Shown one piece after another: positions 1-11,800 of a DNA stretch of 64,000 bases. Both the position numbers and the translations under genes were made by a program. This DNA is from Gnetum montanum. Taxonomy: Eukaryota; Streptophyta; Gnetopsida; Gnetales; Gnetaceae. Positions within the stretch are counted from its first letter, which is position 1, and each line of letters begins with the position of its first letter. The notes beneath the pieces are model-generated. The model did not search any database. It was not told the DNA's origin and was given only the letters and a program-made list of their open reading frames with translations. The DNA is taken from contig MNCI01030955.1 in the NCBI GenBank assembly GCA_015680685.1, forward strand, positions 464,276 through 528,275, given 5' to 3'.

Positions 1-139
1 TTTAGAAGTAGTCTTTTTGTATTTAAAAATACTTACAACAACATGGTAAAATGGAGTAAGATCTCAAGGATTGATTACAAACTAGATCAACTTTTGTTAA
101 AATTTCAAGAAAAATTTTACATCAAATTCTTTTCCTAAG

Positions 140-420
140 GAATTTAAGTTATGGTTCAAATCATTAATATTGGGATAATAATCAGTAGATGATTATTACA
201 AGGAATTCTATGATCTTTCCCATTATGTAATCCATCAAGATGAGGTTGAATTAGCATTGAAGTTCAATGATGAACTACATGCTCAACTGCATTCCTAGAC
301 ATGTGTCCAAAATCTACAAATAGTTAATGAATAATACAAAATTGCTAAAGATTATGAGGAATGAAATCAAGTGCAAACTATAACTCTTTGAAAGAAAATA
401 GTGTAAGTGATACTTGAAAC
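140..420 (+). pseudogene. Decayed coiled-coil coding remnant
   Basis: One plus-strand frame (codon phase of position 281) reads as a hydrophilic, Glu/Gln/Lys-rich, probably helical segment with short peptides such as NDELHAQLHS and YKIAKDYEE. It is broken by TAG, TAA and TGA at places where CAG, CAA or CGA would restore the pattern. It resembles in style the coiled-coil tail of the accessory ORF of element E (48650-50420), so it may be the end of an accessory gene of an element lying upstream of this window. No domain is recognised, and the call rests only on composition and the stop pattern. Confidence 0.3.
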
Positions 421-1127
421 ACCACCAAGAAAATTCATGTTGTGACTTGTCAACATTATAATATTCACCCAAAAATTTATGGCTATAATTTTATATTAAA
501 ATGTAAGGTTTGTAGTTCATAAGTTGCAATCTTGCATTTTTTAACTTTTTGGGGTTGAAAAATGCCTCATAGGTTGTAGCCTCACTTCCTAGGTAGAAAA
601 AGTCATGTCATGTCCATGTCTGGTCTTGGGAAGGCTAAAAATGCCTTGGGAAGAATCAAATTTGGCATTTTCATGGGTTTTATGTGGGCCATAGCCACAA
701 CTACACTAGAACCACCTACACCCAACGTTGGAGATAATGGATTTTCAATTTGCTAGAAGTTGCCAACATAGTTTCCAAAAATCCAACGTGGATGCCACAA
801 GGCTAGCATTAGAATGATTGGGAATTTTGGTTCTTCATAAGGCCAATTGCTCTAATAATTCTAGTGTTTCTTCAATATTTCCAACATAGTTCCATGATGC
901 CAACATTGTTATCATAAAGCCAGCGTAGATGGGTGAAGCCATCATAGTTGGAAAATTCCTTTTATTATTTTTAGTATCCAGAGTGTTTTTGGTGGCCTAG
1001 GTACAAAAAAACTTACTAGAAATAGAAAATTACATTGGAAATTATAGCCTACCACATCTGCAAATCAAATCAATCTATTAATAATCATGGTAGAAATTTG
1101 CAGCCAAAAATAAGCAACCATGAGACC

Positions 1128-1134
1128 TATAAAT
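1128..1134 (+). promoter_or_regulatory. Candidate TATA box of the B LTR
   Basis: TATAAAT lies about 710 bp into the B LTR. That is roughly the same relative position as the TATA box of the A LTR on its own coding strand (about 820 bp in). It would separate U3 from R-U5. The call rests on sequence and position only. Confidence 0.35.
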
Positions 1135-1775
1135 GCCAATTTCAAACACTTTGGACAAGTTCCACAATTCAATAGTTATTTTGATGGAGAAAACTACACA
1201 ACCTCTTGCAACCTTGAGCAAAAAAAAAAACTTTGGCATTTTGTAAGTCTTTTGGAGAAATTGGCAACTACTAGGGAATTTGAGATTCTTAACATAGTTC
1301 CATAGCACCAAAAAGTCAAATACCTCTTACCTTCTTTGCAAACAACGTTACACATCTAAGCTAAAAACCCCCCAAGAAGTTTTGGTGATTGAACTTGGAA
1401 ACTACTTGATTCATGAAGTTGATTGCAAATCACAACCTACTGACTTTAACAAGCTTCGAGTAACTCCATATGCATTCATGCACAAAATTTGTACAAATTT
1501 GAATTCTACTTTTGTGGAAATTTTACTGTTTTCGATAAAGTTTATAGTTCATTTATGTTGTAATTTTTTCTCATGATTAATTATGTGCTTTATTTTGCAT
1601 TATATCTACATTTTTATTTAAATTTTTTATCTAGTTGGCACTCGCTAAGTCCCTAGGTGATCAACAAGACCGTCTAGGATGTCTTGGATTTTGTTTCTCG
1701 AAGGCCTTTGGGATCCAAGGTTAAAATTGTTTTCCTTGGAATTTTTGGTTTTCTAGCAACCAAATTTTTTAGGCT

Positions 1776-1780
1776 CTATA
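1776..1780. repeat. Left target-site duplication of element A
   Basis: CTATA lies immediately before the TG of A's low-coordinate LTR and is repeated at 18829-18833 immediately after the CA of the other LTR. Five bases is the usual duplication length for Ty3/gypsy integrase. In the host sequence this pentamer is the last five bases of B's 5' LTR. Confidence 0.9.
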
Positions 1781-2512
1781 TGTAATGACGGAAAATGCCG
1801 GTAGCTGGAAAATACCAAACAAAAATCTGTGTACACAGTCTTAACCATGGATCCGTGTGAGGGCCGTGCTGGGGAAAATGAATCCGCAGTGCCCTGAACG
1901 GTCTTGTCGATCAGACAGGGACTTACTCAATCAGTAAATCGACAAATGTTGTAGATATTCCATGGAACAATCTGATTTGACGAATTGCCAAAGGAGAAGA
2001 AAATAATGTAGATAACAACAATGTCAACACGACAAGAAGGATTGAATTTAAGGAAAATGCGCAATTCCAAGATCTGTACTTTGACCCGAAAACTGGGTAT
2101 ATTGTATACAAATTTCCAATGGAAAAGCTTCGCTTATCTTGTGCGAAACATACACAAAATAACAAGAAAACTATTCAACAAGGAGTACAGAATGGAGTTC
2201 GATCTACCTCGTAAGCCAGAGATGGGATGCAAGGAAGGTCAAGCTCTGACATCTATTGATCAACTGTTTCTAATCAATAAAACTTGCAAACCACACCAGA
2301 TGATCTTTTGATCTCTGATTTGCTCCTTTTTCCTTGGGTAGTCTCTGCTCAAAACTGCCAATGATCGCTAATGGAGAGAGAGCTGTGTCTTCGCCAAAGG
2401 ACTGATCGCTCCTACTACCAATGCCCAAGCAAAATGTCTTCTGTTTCTGCTAGAAGATGATGCTGCCAAAAGTTGAAGATGCTGGGCTCTTTTTGTTTCT
2501 TCGTCAACTAGA

Positions 2513-2521
2513 GTATTTATA
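2513..2521 (-). promoter_or_regulatory. TATA box of the A 3' LTR
   Basis: The minus strand reads TATAAATAC. The equivalent site in the other LTR is at 18001-18009 and is unchanged. It lies about 820 bp from the U3 end, downstream of the GCGTAA array, as expected for the promoter that makes the genomic RNA. Confidence 0.6.
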
Positions 2522-2622
2522 ATTTCGACAACATGCAGAGAAGGCATGGCCCTAATGACACGTGTCCCAAACCTTCAAAATACCGTTGACTTGGTAAACT
2601 TTATGTTGAAATTGGCCAAGTT

Positions 2623-3180
2623 GCGTAATGTTTTGGGAAGGGGGGCAAGGTACGTTGTCGACCACTTCCGCTAAAGCTGCTTCATGATTACGCATAATAC
2701 GCTTATCAGCATGTTGTGCGTGTGAATAATAGGTGTGTGTCTGGTGAGCTACATTACACTCGTTTGCACTATGTCGCGTGTCAGAGCGTAGTAAAACATG
2801 AAAATAGTTGATCCAAGCTATTTTTACGCTCATTTATGCCGCAAAGTGTAATAGAGCGTAAAATGGTCAACTTTACAATGAATTTACGCTTGCCTACACT
2901 GCGTAGCGTAATGAGCATAAAGCGACCAATTTGCAAAAAAGAAGAGATCAATCTGTTGCGCTTCTTTTGACTCTAACTTTGCTGTTCTTGAAGCTTGTTA
3001 TGCTGCTTTGCGTAACGGAGCGTAAACTCGGTCTTGAACAAAAGATTTAGCAGAATGTGTGACAAGTCTTAAACTTTAAGGTTCGTCAAAATTGCCGAAG
3101 TGAGTTACTTTCTACTATCGGGCTACGTTAAATAGAGTTACGCCGAGCGACACTACACTACGTTGCGTAATGTAGCGTAA
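2623..3180. promoter_or_regulatory. GCGTAA/TTACGC motif array in U3 (3' LTR)
   Basis: By eye there are 11 exact copies of the hexamer in both orientations across this LTR. They include paired copies at about 3009/3019 and 3163/3175. Chance expectation for 1560 bp on both strands is under one. All copies lie upstream of the TATA box on the element's coding strand, which suggests an enhancer or a protein-binding array. Confidence 0.65.
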
Positions 3181-3340
3181 AAAGAGAGAGAACAAAATAA
3201 GGTTAAAATTTGCAGGAAACTTGGATACTTGATGTTGCGTGCCTCTTTGCCTTCCTCTGTCTTCTGGATCTCTGCCTCGAACCTTCGCCCGAATCATGAA
3301 TCTTTGCTTGAGGCCGATTCGCAATTTTTACGGTGTTTCA

Positions 3341-3353
3341 ATGGCCCCTCTTG
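3341..3353 (-). other. Polypurine tract of element A
   Basis: On the minus strand AAGAGGGGCCAT lies directly before the TGAAACACC of the 3' LTR. This is the expected place for the plus-strand primer of reverse transcription. Element C has the related but degraded AAGAGAAGCCAA at the same place (20541-20552). Confidence 0.6.
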
Positions 3354-4529
3354 GTTGACGTTTAGAGGGCTTGCCCGAAAGACGTCGACAAAGAATACGA
3401 AACACCAAACAAGCAAAAGTACCAACAGCGTTCGTCAATGGTTACTCAAGTGTTGCCCTGTCAACGGAGAAGTGCAGAGATGGGGGAAACAGAGGATAAA
3501 ATGGTATGGGAAGGAATTTTTATAGAGGTAAGAGAAAAAAGGTTTGGGGAAGACTCAAATGAGGTTTGGGGAAGACGCAAATGTGTGAATATAGTTCTTT
3601 TTCACGCATAAGCACTTAGGCCTTCTCCTGCGATTGCGTTTGCATGCAGTTGTGCCGTCATTTTGTAAATGAAGGGGCTTTCTTAGACAAATTGTGTTGC
3701 GTCTGCGCAGCCTGGATGAATTGTGTTTCATCCATTTTTCCGACCCACGTTTTTTTTTGGCGTCCACTAGGCGAGCTGCGTTACGCCAATTTATGGATTT
3801 GATTGTGATGCAGATGCGAAAAGCATGTGTTGTGTATGTACGTTTTGCATAAGGGAAGCAGATGATGGAGATGTAGGGAAGTAAGAACTAGAGGTAGGAT
3901 TATTGGGAAAATAGGGATGCACTCCTGAGTGAATAGGCTAACTTAAGCGACCATCTCAAAGCGCTGTCTAGACCTCACCACTCAGGTGAATGCACCTTTG
4001 AACGACATCCTCGTAGCAAGTAACCTGCAACCAAAGAAGCAAACAGAAGACACCATTTCTTGGTCGAATCACTGGAGAGGTTATTGAAACGACCACCGTT
4101 TAAGGCGAGACAAAGTGAGTGGGCCACGAAGGAGGAACCATAGCACGAGGCCAGGGTCTTTACCGTTGATGCTCGGCCTAGCATATCGCCGCCAAAGATT
4201 ATCAGACTCATCGCACCCAACTGGTTACGTAGAGAACCAGCTAGGTGAATCTGTGAAGCCAGAGCTTGATAGCAATGATGAGTAGAGATCCCCAAGGTCC
4301 TTTTTGATGAAAACTGCTTTGGGGCTCCGGTCGGTGAAACTAATCTATCAGAGGTGCCACCGCTGCAGTCGGGGTAGTGACAAAATCTCCAAGGGGTCAG
4401 TAGTATGCCTTTCAGCACATCCGAGGGATCAGCAGAATGCCGGTGAGGTAGCGATGCTGGGATTGTCCCAGTACCCCACCCACTTGTTTTGTAGCCGCGT
4501 GGAGACGATTACGCTCGCTTGATTTGCAT
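3354..4529. other. Untranslated 3' region of element A
   Basis: This stretch lies between the minisatellite downstream of pol and the 3' LTR. The longest open frame (minus, 3975-4418, 147 codons) has no domain I recognise, no counterpart that I can see in element C, and composition unlike the neighbouring pol. I treat it as chance. Two further TTACGC copies occur at about 3781 and 4509. Nothing else is identifiable. Confidence 0.5.
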
Positions 4530-4985
4530 GATGGCAGCCTGTAAGTCCCAGTTTTAAGTCCTGGTAGACTGTCGTTGCTGGTTTTAAGTCTCAGCAGACC
4601 ATGCTGTGGATGTCAATTTCATGTCGTGACCTAGGGACAAATCTGTGCTGGTTTCACGTCTCAGCAAAGGGCTACTGACCTATGCCAGTTTTATGTCCTG
4701 GCAGATAGCCGACGCCAGTTTAGCGTCGTGGTGGACGCGTGCAGAAACTGCCAGTTTTTTGTCTTGGCGGATCTGTACAACGTTGCTAGTTTTACGTCGT
4801 AGCGGACAGTTGCAACTTGCTAGTTTTACGTCGTGGCAAACGGTTGTTGCGAGTTTAGCGTCGTGGCAGACGCGTGAAGGGAATGCTAGTTTTACATCAT
4901 AGCGGACGATTGTTGCCAGTTTAGCGTTGTAGCGGACGATTGTTGCCAATTTAGCGTCGTAGCGGACGAATGTTGCCATACCTGA
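4530..4985. repeat. Hairpin minisatellite downstream of pol
   Basis: There are about 13 imperfect tandem units of roughly 33-36 bp with the core 'GCYAGTTTTACGTCGTGGC' followed by GGAC. Each unit keeps a short inverted repeat, GTC...GAC or GTCT...AGAC (for example GTCCTGGCAGAC and GTCGTAGCGGAC), although the bases between vary. The array begins just past the pol stop codon at 5006. On the minus strand it stays open as a repetitive peptide with the unit VRYDAKLATI, which I regard as a by-product of the repeat. Confidence 0.75.
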
Positions 4986-5005
4986 TGTTAACACTGGATA
5001 TGCAC

Positions 5006-6829
5006 TTAGATGTAGTACCGCTTTAGATATATATGATTTATAGGATTCGGTAACTCGTTGCCATTGATATCTGCTAGCTTGAATGCGCCATTACCATATA
5101 CATTAGCTACCAAGAAAGGGCCCTCCCAGTTTGCAGAGAAGTTGCCTACTGGTTCGCGAATGGCCTTAAGAACCAAATCTCCCTTCTTAATAGGACGTTG
5201 TTGAAGATTGTGACGGTGCTTTTGCCTCTACTTATCTTGATACTTTTCAATGGTATTAAGCGTCTGTATTCGCTTCTCCTCTACTGTATCCAAATCCATG
5301 ATTCGAGACTCGGTGTGTTGAGCCTCATTTATAATCATGGAGAGGACCATCCGCAAAGAAGGAACTTGTAATTCGAGGGGTAGCACCACCTCGGATCCAT
5401 AGACTAGGCTATAGGGTGTACTGTCTGTAGCTGTTCTGTATGTGGTACGATACGCCCATAACACATAAAGAATCTTTTCATGCCACCATCTTTTGTTGCT
5501 GTCGAGCATTTTCTTGAGTAAATTGATAATGACTTTATTTGTTGCTTCAGCTTGACCATTCGCTTGCGGGTAGTAAGGTGAGGAAAACGATTGTTTGATG
5601 CCAAGATTGTCACAGAAGGATTTGGTTTCCAGACTGCTAAACTGTGGCCCATTGTTGGTCACTATAATCATCGGGAGGCCAAATCTTATTACAATATTGT
5701 CCAAGATGAAATGACAGACCTGTTGAGATGTAATCTTCCATAAAGGGATGGCTTCCACCCACTTCGTGAAGTACTCAGTAGCTGTGATGATGAAGCTATG
5801 CCCTGCGGAAGACTTTGGTGTGATGGGCCCTATGATGTTTAGTCCCCATCGTTGGAAGGGCCATGTGATCTAGGTCATATGTAGTTCTGTAGGCGACACG
5901 TGTATAAGGTTCACGTAACGTTGACACGTGCCGCATGTTTTGACCTTTGTAAGACAATCTTTTTCCATGTACAGCCAATAATACCCTAAGCGACGGATTT
6001 TAGAGGCCATGGCTCGTGGCGTTATGTGTCCTCCGCATAATCCCTCGTGGACTTCACCAACTATATGCTGCGCCTGATCTTTGTTAACGCAAGTAAGCAG
6101 TACTCCATCAAAAGAGTGTCTATAGAGAGTATTGTCTCCTATGATGACGTACTGTCTAGCTCGCTTATGAATAGTGTCTTTTTGCACGCGTGTTAACTCG
6201 TGTGGTGGTTTGCCATGCAAGAGGTAAGTTTTAATGTAGTTGTACCACTCTGGCATTCTATCCTTGAGCACTGAAGATATTTGCACCGCCTGAGTGATAG
6301 GTTCTGTGCAATCTGTTATTAATGTGGGACAGGTGTCGAATAAGTGCGATGACACATTTAAGGCTAATGTAGCCAGTGCATCGGCCAGTGTGTTATTGTT
6401 TCGGGGCACGTGTTGGGCATCGATGGTTGTGAACCGCTTGAAAAGATCTTTAGCCATATTGCAGTAGGGTTGTAAATGTGCAGCCTTGCAGGCGTAGACT
6501 CTTGTGATCTGATTTATAACCAGCATCGAATCACCCCTAATTTCCAGGTGTCAAACATCAAGTTCTCTGGCAGTTAATAATCCCTTAAGGAGTCCCTCGT
6601 ACTCTGCCACATTATTCGTATAGGGAAAGGTCAAGCAGTAAGCATGAAGATGCACATCCTCAAGTGATAGCGTAATGACTGTGGCGGCACTGCTGCCTCG
6701 AACGGTTGAAGCTCCGTCAAAATATAATGTTGCTTCGGAGCCTATTAAAATAGGGCTTAAACTATGTACATGTGCATCTGGAAATTCAGGCTCTATGGTT
6801 GCCTGACTATCAATAGGCGATGTTATTAA
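5006..6829 (-). pseudogene. Element A pol, C-terminal half: second RNase H and integrase
   Basis: This continues the RT frame without a frameshift. Going downward it holds a second, archaeal-type RNase H (LYFDGAS, NNVAEYEGLL, IRGDSMLVINQI, LADALA), then the integrase zinc region (GGH, CGTC), the catalytic core, and a C-terminal SH3-like segment (GPFLVANVYGNGAFKL) ending at TAA 5006-5008. In-frame stops fall at 6830, 6551, 5870 and 5228. In the core, two of the three catalytic acids have changed: WGLNIIGP replaces the usual WG-x-D, and VTNNGPQF replaces the usual D-N-G. The Glu of NGQAEATNK remains. The dual RNase H marks the Tat lineage. The integrase encoded by this copy would be inactive even without the stops. 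Confidence 0.88.
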
Positions 6830-8473
6830 TTAGTCAGCTATTGCTTGGCCTTTCGTAGAAGATTGACCAATGTAATGTAGATCGAATTCTGCCGTGATAG
6901 CTTTCCAATGAGCTATTTTACTACTTTCGTATAGATTATGCGTAATGGCCCTAAGGATGTTATTTTTATAGATGATGTTGACCTGACTACGGAAGAGATA
7001 GTGCCTACATTTTTTTAGAGTAAACACTAACGCTAGGAAATTACGCTCTACTTCGTGGTACCTTGTTTCGTATGCACATAGGGCATGACTCAAGTAGTAG
7101 ATGGGTACTTCTGACCCATCGCTTCTCTTCTGACAGAGTAATGCAGCTAAGGCTACGTCCGAGGTCACAAGGTAAATGTAGAACGGCTGATCCCTTTGTG
7201 GTGGGAATACCATCGGCAAGCGTTGAAGTTCCTGTTTTAGGCTGTAAAACGCATGCTGACAATCGTCTGTCCACTCGAAATTAACACCTTTCTTAAGGAG
7301 ATGTTGTATAGGGTGTCGCTTATATATTAATCTCAAGATGAACCGCCTGATAAACTGTAATCGTCCTTGTAACCCGCGTAATTACTTGAGATCTGTGGGA
7401 GGCGTTAACTCGACAATGGCTTTGACCTTATCAAGGTCTACTCGTATGCCGGTTTCTAACACCACAAACCTCAGCATGCGTCCAGTTTTGACTCCAAATA
7501 CGCACTTCTTTGGGTTGAGCTGGAGGTCATATTTGGAGCATCTTTTAAGGACTAACTCCAGGTCCTTTGAATGATCATCTGATTTCATAGACTTAACAGT
7601 TATATCATCAACATAATCATTCAGTCTTCCTAGGAGGTAATCACTAAAGATGTATCCCATAGCCCATTGATACGTCGCTCTGCCATTTTTCAAACCAAAA
7701 GGCATCATGGTATAGCAAAAGGTCCCCCAGGGCGTCATGAATGTTGTGGTCAATTGATGTTCTGGGTTGATGCGAATCTGATTATAGCCTGAAAAACCAT
7801 CCATGAAGGATAGAAGCGCATGCCCAGCTATTGTATCGACTAGCTGGTCGATACTCGGTAGTGGAAAGTTGTCCTTGATTGTGGCTTTGTTTAAGTCTCA
7901 GAAGTCTATACAGATGCGTATACTTCCGGTCTTCTTTGGGACAACTACAATGTTAGATACCCAAAACGAGTAATCGACCGTGCGGATGAAACCAGCCTGA
8001 TACAGTTTGGTGATCTCATCCCGCACTGCTAGCGCGATTTCGGGTTTGATTTTCCGTGCCTTTTGCCCAATTGCTTTGATATGCGGGTCTAAGATTATGT
8101 TATGTTGAATTAACCTTAGATCTAGTCCCGGCATGTCTTCATATGACCATGCAAATACCGTGACGTTGTCCTAGAGAACCTGTTTTATAGAGTCATGTGT
8201 TTTCTAGTCTAGTAGAGAACTAACCTTAAGAGTTTTCGACTCATCTTTATGCGTAACAACAGAAACCTCGCTGAGGGGGTCTTCGGTTATGTCTCCAGCC
8301 TCCAGGTCTAGCGTGCACGTCGATTGTTTTGGCCATTTTGGAGACATTTCCGACGTGGCTATAGTTACGTCATCGAGGAAAGGGTTAGTTTCTACTCTCC
8401 TATATGGACCTGTTAAAGTCAGGGGTGCTGAAAAAGTTGCGTCCATTTGCCAACTGTCCTGCAAAATCGCCAA
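6830..8473 (-). pseudogene. Element A pol, N-terminal half: reverse transcriptase and RNase H
   Basis: A single minus-strand frame carries the RT fingers and palm (VVVPKKTGSIRICIDF, FMDGFSGYNQIRI, GTFCYTMMPFGLKN), the catalytic YVDD box, and the first RNase H (FEWTDDCQHAFYSLK, PIYYLSHALCAYETRYHEVE, NFLALVFTLKKCRHYLF). RT copies the genomic RNA and RNase H removes it. Stops at about 8204, 8171, 7898 and 7382 interrupt the frame with no frameshift, and several fit CGA-to-TGA or CAG-to-TAG changes. There is no protease directly upstream: protease lies at 13343-14062, on the far side of the antisense gene. How RT would be expressed from this layout is not visible. Confidence 0.9.
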
Positions 8474-8872
8474 ATGCGTAAATGATTAGGAGAAAGCATG
8501 ATGCGGTGTTGTCGAGCGTGAAAAGCTAACTGAATTTTGAATATTGTGAATAGCCTGTAATTAATGCTACCCGATTACGAGGCGATAAGGTGTGGTAGTT
8601 TAACATCATTTTGGACAGTGGCGCATGCAATATCTGTCGCATTAATGCCTTGATTTTCGGGTTCCATCTTATGCTGACTCCAGCATTTAGGAAAGTCCCA
8701 TTTTAATCGGGCATCAAGTTGGTTAATTTTGCATATAAGTAGGGAGTTCTTTTTGAAAACAGGCTATTGGCTATCACAAACTTGAATTTTCAACTGTCAC
8801 AAAGAGAAGAAGAAAGAGCAAAAGATTGCAGTGTGTTATTTGCGAAGACGTGAATGTGTGAAGACTGCAACA
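8474..8872 (+). promoter_or_regulatory. Promoter region and 5' UTR of the antisense gene
   Basis: Between the start of the RT coding region (minus) and the ATG of the plus-strand gene is a 400-bp stretch with no open frame. It contains TATAAG at 8734-8739, then a purine-rich leader (AAAGAGAAGAAGAAAG) leading to ACAATGG at 8871-8877. The TATA-to-ATG distance is about 135 bp. GCGTAA copies lie at 8251 and about 8475. The layout is that of an ordinary plant RNA polymerase II promoter, pointing away from pol. Confidence 0.6.
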
Positions 8873-11800
8873 ATGGTGCCGAAAGTAAGAGGGAAGAACA
8901 CGAAGTTGGCAAAGATAGATGAGGTGCAAGGGAGCCTGCAACGTGCTTCACAGGCTTTGGTTAAAGTGAGGGATGTCGCTCCCCTAAATCAGTAGGTCAT
9001 CCCTGGCTTGTTTGTGTTGCTTTCTGTGATATGCTTCTTCTTTGCGATGTTTATTCGTTTTGCGTTATTCTGCTTAAATTAAAGTTCTAGGCTATGGACC
9101 TCAAGTTAAAACAAGGGTTTATACAATAGTATTGCGTCTATCGTCGCTGTCAAGGACAAACCTTGTACTTTTACAAGGGTTTAGGCGATTTCGACTGTAT
9201 AGCTAGCGCGTAATTTGTAAATTTTCTATTTTAAGCATGGAATCGAAATCTAGAGGATAATGTGTTTAAGTTTGTTTATACAGTATTATGTTGAAACCCG
9301 TCTTAATCATCCTGGACATAGTCAGGGTTTTATGTTGTATAAACCCGATCATGCCCAACGTTCCTCCCCCTCAGACTCGGTTGCAGGGGAGGGCTATATG
9401 GTTTCGAAAGGGTGCGCTGGAGCTCCTACAGTTTTTGCTGCGTAACTACAATGTTATCGTGTGGTCGCATCTATCAGGGGATGTGGCTGGTGCTATTTTG
9501 GAGCACCTGTTAGTGGGTTCCACGCAGGGAATCCTGGCTTTCTTGACAGACGGGGCCTTCGATACTGGTCGTCCCCAAGACCGCGAACTTAGTGCCAGAG
9601 GGTTGAGGCGCTTAAGTTGGATCTGGGAAATGGCCAGGTTTAGCTATTACCATGCGTACAACACTTTGTTCATGGCCCATCATGTCTCGACTTACTTTCA
9701 GAGCCCACCAGGAACAGTTTATTACTCAGGCGGGTAAGTGGTTTTACTGGCGGTATTGTCAATATGTTTCTAATTCCTGGATTTACGAAGCGTAAGATAA
9801 TAATGCGTCATATGATACAGGTTTTTTATTAACGACAAAGGATTAGTGGGCAATGGTGATACATTGACGTGGACCGAAACAGCGATAAAGGAGTTTACCT
9901 CCACCAGCAACGTACACACCGGTGTAATGGGGCAGATGTCCTTTGACATCCATGAGTATCCCACCCGTTATGCTGATTTTTTCCAGAATTGTCAGAACCT
10001 CGAGTGGTTACATGAAGAATGGACCTTGGACCTGCCCCTTACCGTCGCAGACGTGCAGAGGAAACTTCCTCCATTTCCTTTGTTGGTTGAGCCTGGTAAG
10101 GTTTTGTTGGTACTGTTATCTACAAGATATTATATTATTTTTTGTTTGGTCTATTTTTTTTAAAAATGTAGCGTCATAGTGTTTTTGCTACTTAGACATG
10201 TGTCTTGCGTTGTTCAGTCAGGGAATCCCGGGAGATTACCACTACAATTTCCAGTTGCGAGGCGAATATCCTCCTTTTCCGCTATGGCGACATTAAGGAG
10301 GCACAACGCTGGCTCGACCACACGGCAGCCCCAGTTGCGTTAGTCACCAAGTTGCGGGAAGCGAGGCTAATGCATTTATTTCTGGCCGTGACCCCTGATG
10401 TCCTTGCCAACGAAATGTTAACGCTGGTTAACTCCTTCAGCCAGAGGGCTGAATGTTACGTGCGTGTAAATTTTGATATCGACGCTCAGCTGTTTGCTGA
10501 CCTCTTTGGCGTCCCCTCTAACGGTCTTCCCATAGAAGAAAGAACGAGGAGGAGCCTCAAATGTCAAGAAGAGCTGGAGGAGTGGCTGGGGATCAAGAAG
10601 GAGGCCAAGGGGATCCCTTGTGAAAAGATCGAGCTAGAAATCGCCAAGATTGTTTATCCCCTCTTCCGGGCTCGGGCTTTCCCCAAAACACTCTCGTAGG
10701 GGAGGTTCTTTACCATAGAACAGGCCCATATCATGTAGCAGGTTATGGAGGAAGGAACCCAGTTCGTCTGGGCAAACTATTTCATTGAGGGGTTACACAC
10801 TAAAATGGTCAGGCTCCGCCAGAAGCTTGAGTCTCATTTCAATGTGCACTTCACCTTCTTCATAGCTTACCTTCGGCGTTTTGCTAAATTTTTTGTTGTC
10901 CAAAGGAATGGGGTCTGGGTGCAGCAAGACTGAGACCAGCTATCCAAACTTTGGATTTCCCATATTTTTGGCACTACCCAAGGACAGGATCCTCCAGAGG
11001 GAATTGGGGAGTCTCAGTCTATAACGACAAGGGATTTGGCGATGCCTCGAGTGCGGGGCGCTGACAGTGTAGGTGGGGTGATTCCCACTTACATTGGTGA
11101 CGCGTCGAAGGGAAAGCGCCTAACGTTAGAAATAGTAGACATTTCGATTCAGCGAAAAAGGCCTCACTTAACCGAGGTGCCTGCGGAACCAACGAGTGGC
11201 ATAGACAGGACCATGCAAGTCAGAGTTCAATGGAGTAAACCTCTGCCTAGTAAGTGTAACAACATAATGAAATTTATTGCAATTATTGTATGATGCAACT
11301 TTACTCAAAGTATTTTGAATCATTTAGATGTGTTATGTGTCATGAACAGCGAGACCTATAGAGCGGTTGACCCCTGAAACAGGGGCAGTGGTACTACGGC
11401 GTGGAGAAGGGGCCCCAATTTTGGAAGAGGAGGCCCCAGCAGTTAGAATAAGTGACGCACAGACCCTTGTGCATGAAGAGAGAGAGGAGGTGGAAAACGT
11501 CGATGCACCCCCTACTACATCAGGCAGAGGTCAATGCATTAAGACTTTTGTAGGAATTCTGTTAATAACTAGAAATTTTAACTTAATTACACCACAGATG
11601 AACCAGATGCATCCACATCTGCTATTGTAAGTAGAGCGTGGAGAGAATTTCTTGACAAATTTGCCTTCATAGAAGGCGTTGTTAGCAATATGATCGAGCG
11701 CCTCAAGCGCGTCGATCTTGGGGCTGGTATGTTACTGCTACTGTACACTTATTTTATTATATAGTTGTAATGTTTTATTTACGCTTGACAATGTTTGTAT

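Larger units (their letters stand above)
415..1780 (+). repeat. 5' LTR of old Tat-like element B
   Basis: The segment starts with TGAAACACC, as does the LTR of element A read on its coding strand, and ends CTATA just before the insertion of A. After A the sequence resumes with a spacer and a primer-site-like TGGCACTAGGAGGACC at 18840. The reverse complement of 19162-20540 (element C) aligns with this segment at several places: both ends, the 'atgaggcattttt' block, and an 'aagtcc..ggtgat' block followed by 'gaaggcc'. The lengths are close (1366 and 1379 bp). The terminal CA has become TA. It is AT-rich and old compared with A. Confidence 0.65.
1781..3340 (-). repeat. 3' LTR of element A
   Basis: Read on the minus strand the LTR begins TGAAACACC (3340 downward) and ends at 1781. 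It is co-linear along its whole length with 17269-18828, and both copies are exactly 1560 bp. A TATA box at 2513-2521 divides it into U3 (about 2485-3340) and R-U5. U3 is filled with copies of GCGTAA/TTACGC. Small ORFs inside both LTRs (2021-2311 and 17545-17829) are conserved only because the LTRs are copies of each other. Confidence 0.92.

Noticed and set aside
2021-2311. ORF repeated in both A LTRs (also 17545-17829) that could look like a conserved gene
   Set aside because: It is conserved only because the two LTRs are copies of each other; differences between them are not concentrated at third codon positions as far as I can see, and no domain is present.
3975-4418. 147-codon minus-strand ORF in A's 3' region
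   Set aside because: No recognised domain, no counterpart visible in element C, no start or promoter context, and it overlaps an equally long unrelated plus-strand frame.
4530-4985. Regularly spaced repeats resembling a CRISPR array or a repeat protein (minus-strand unit VRYDAKLATI)
   Set aside because: The units are imperfect and contiguous, with no unique spacers, and lie in the 3' region of a plant retroelement. The peptide repeat follows from the DNA repeat and has no independent support.
7063-7574. Plus-strand ORFs of 70-80 codons opposite RT/RNase H
   Set aside because: They are antisense shadows of a clearly conserved pol frame and have no domain of their own.
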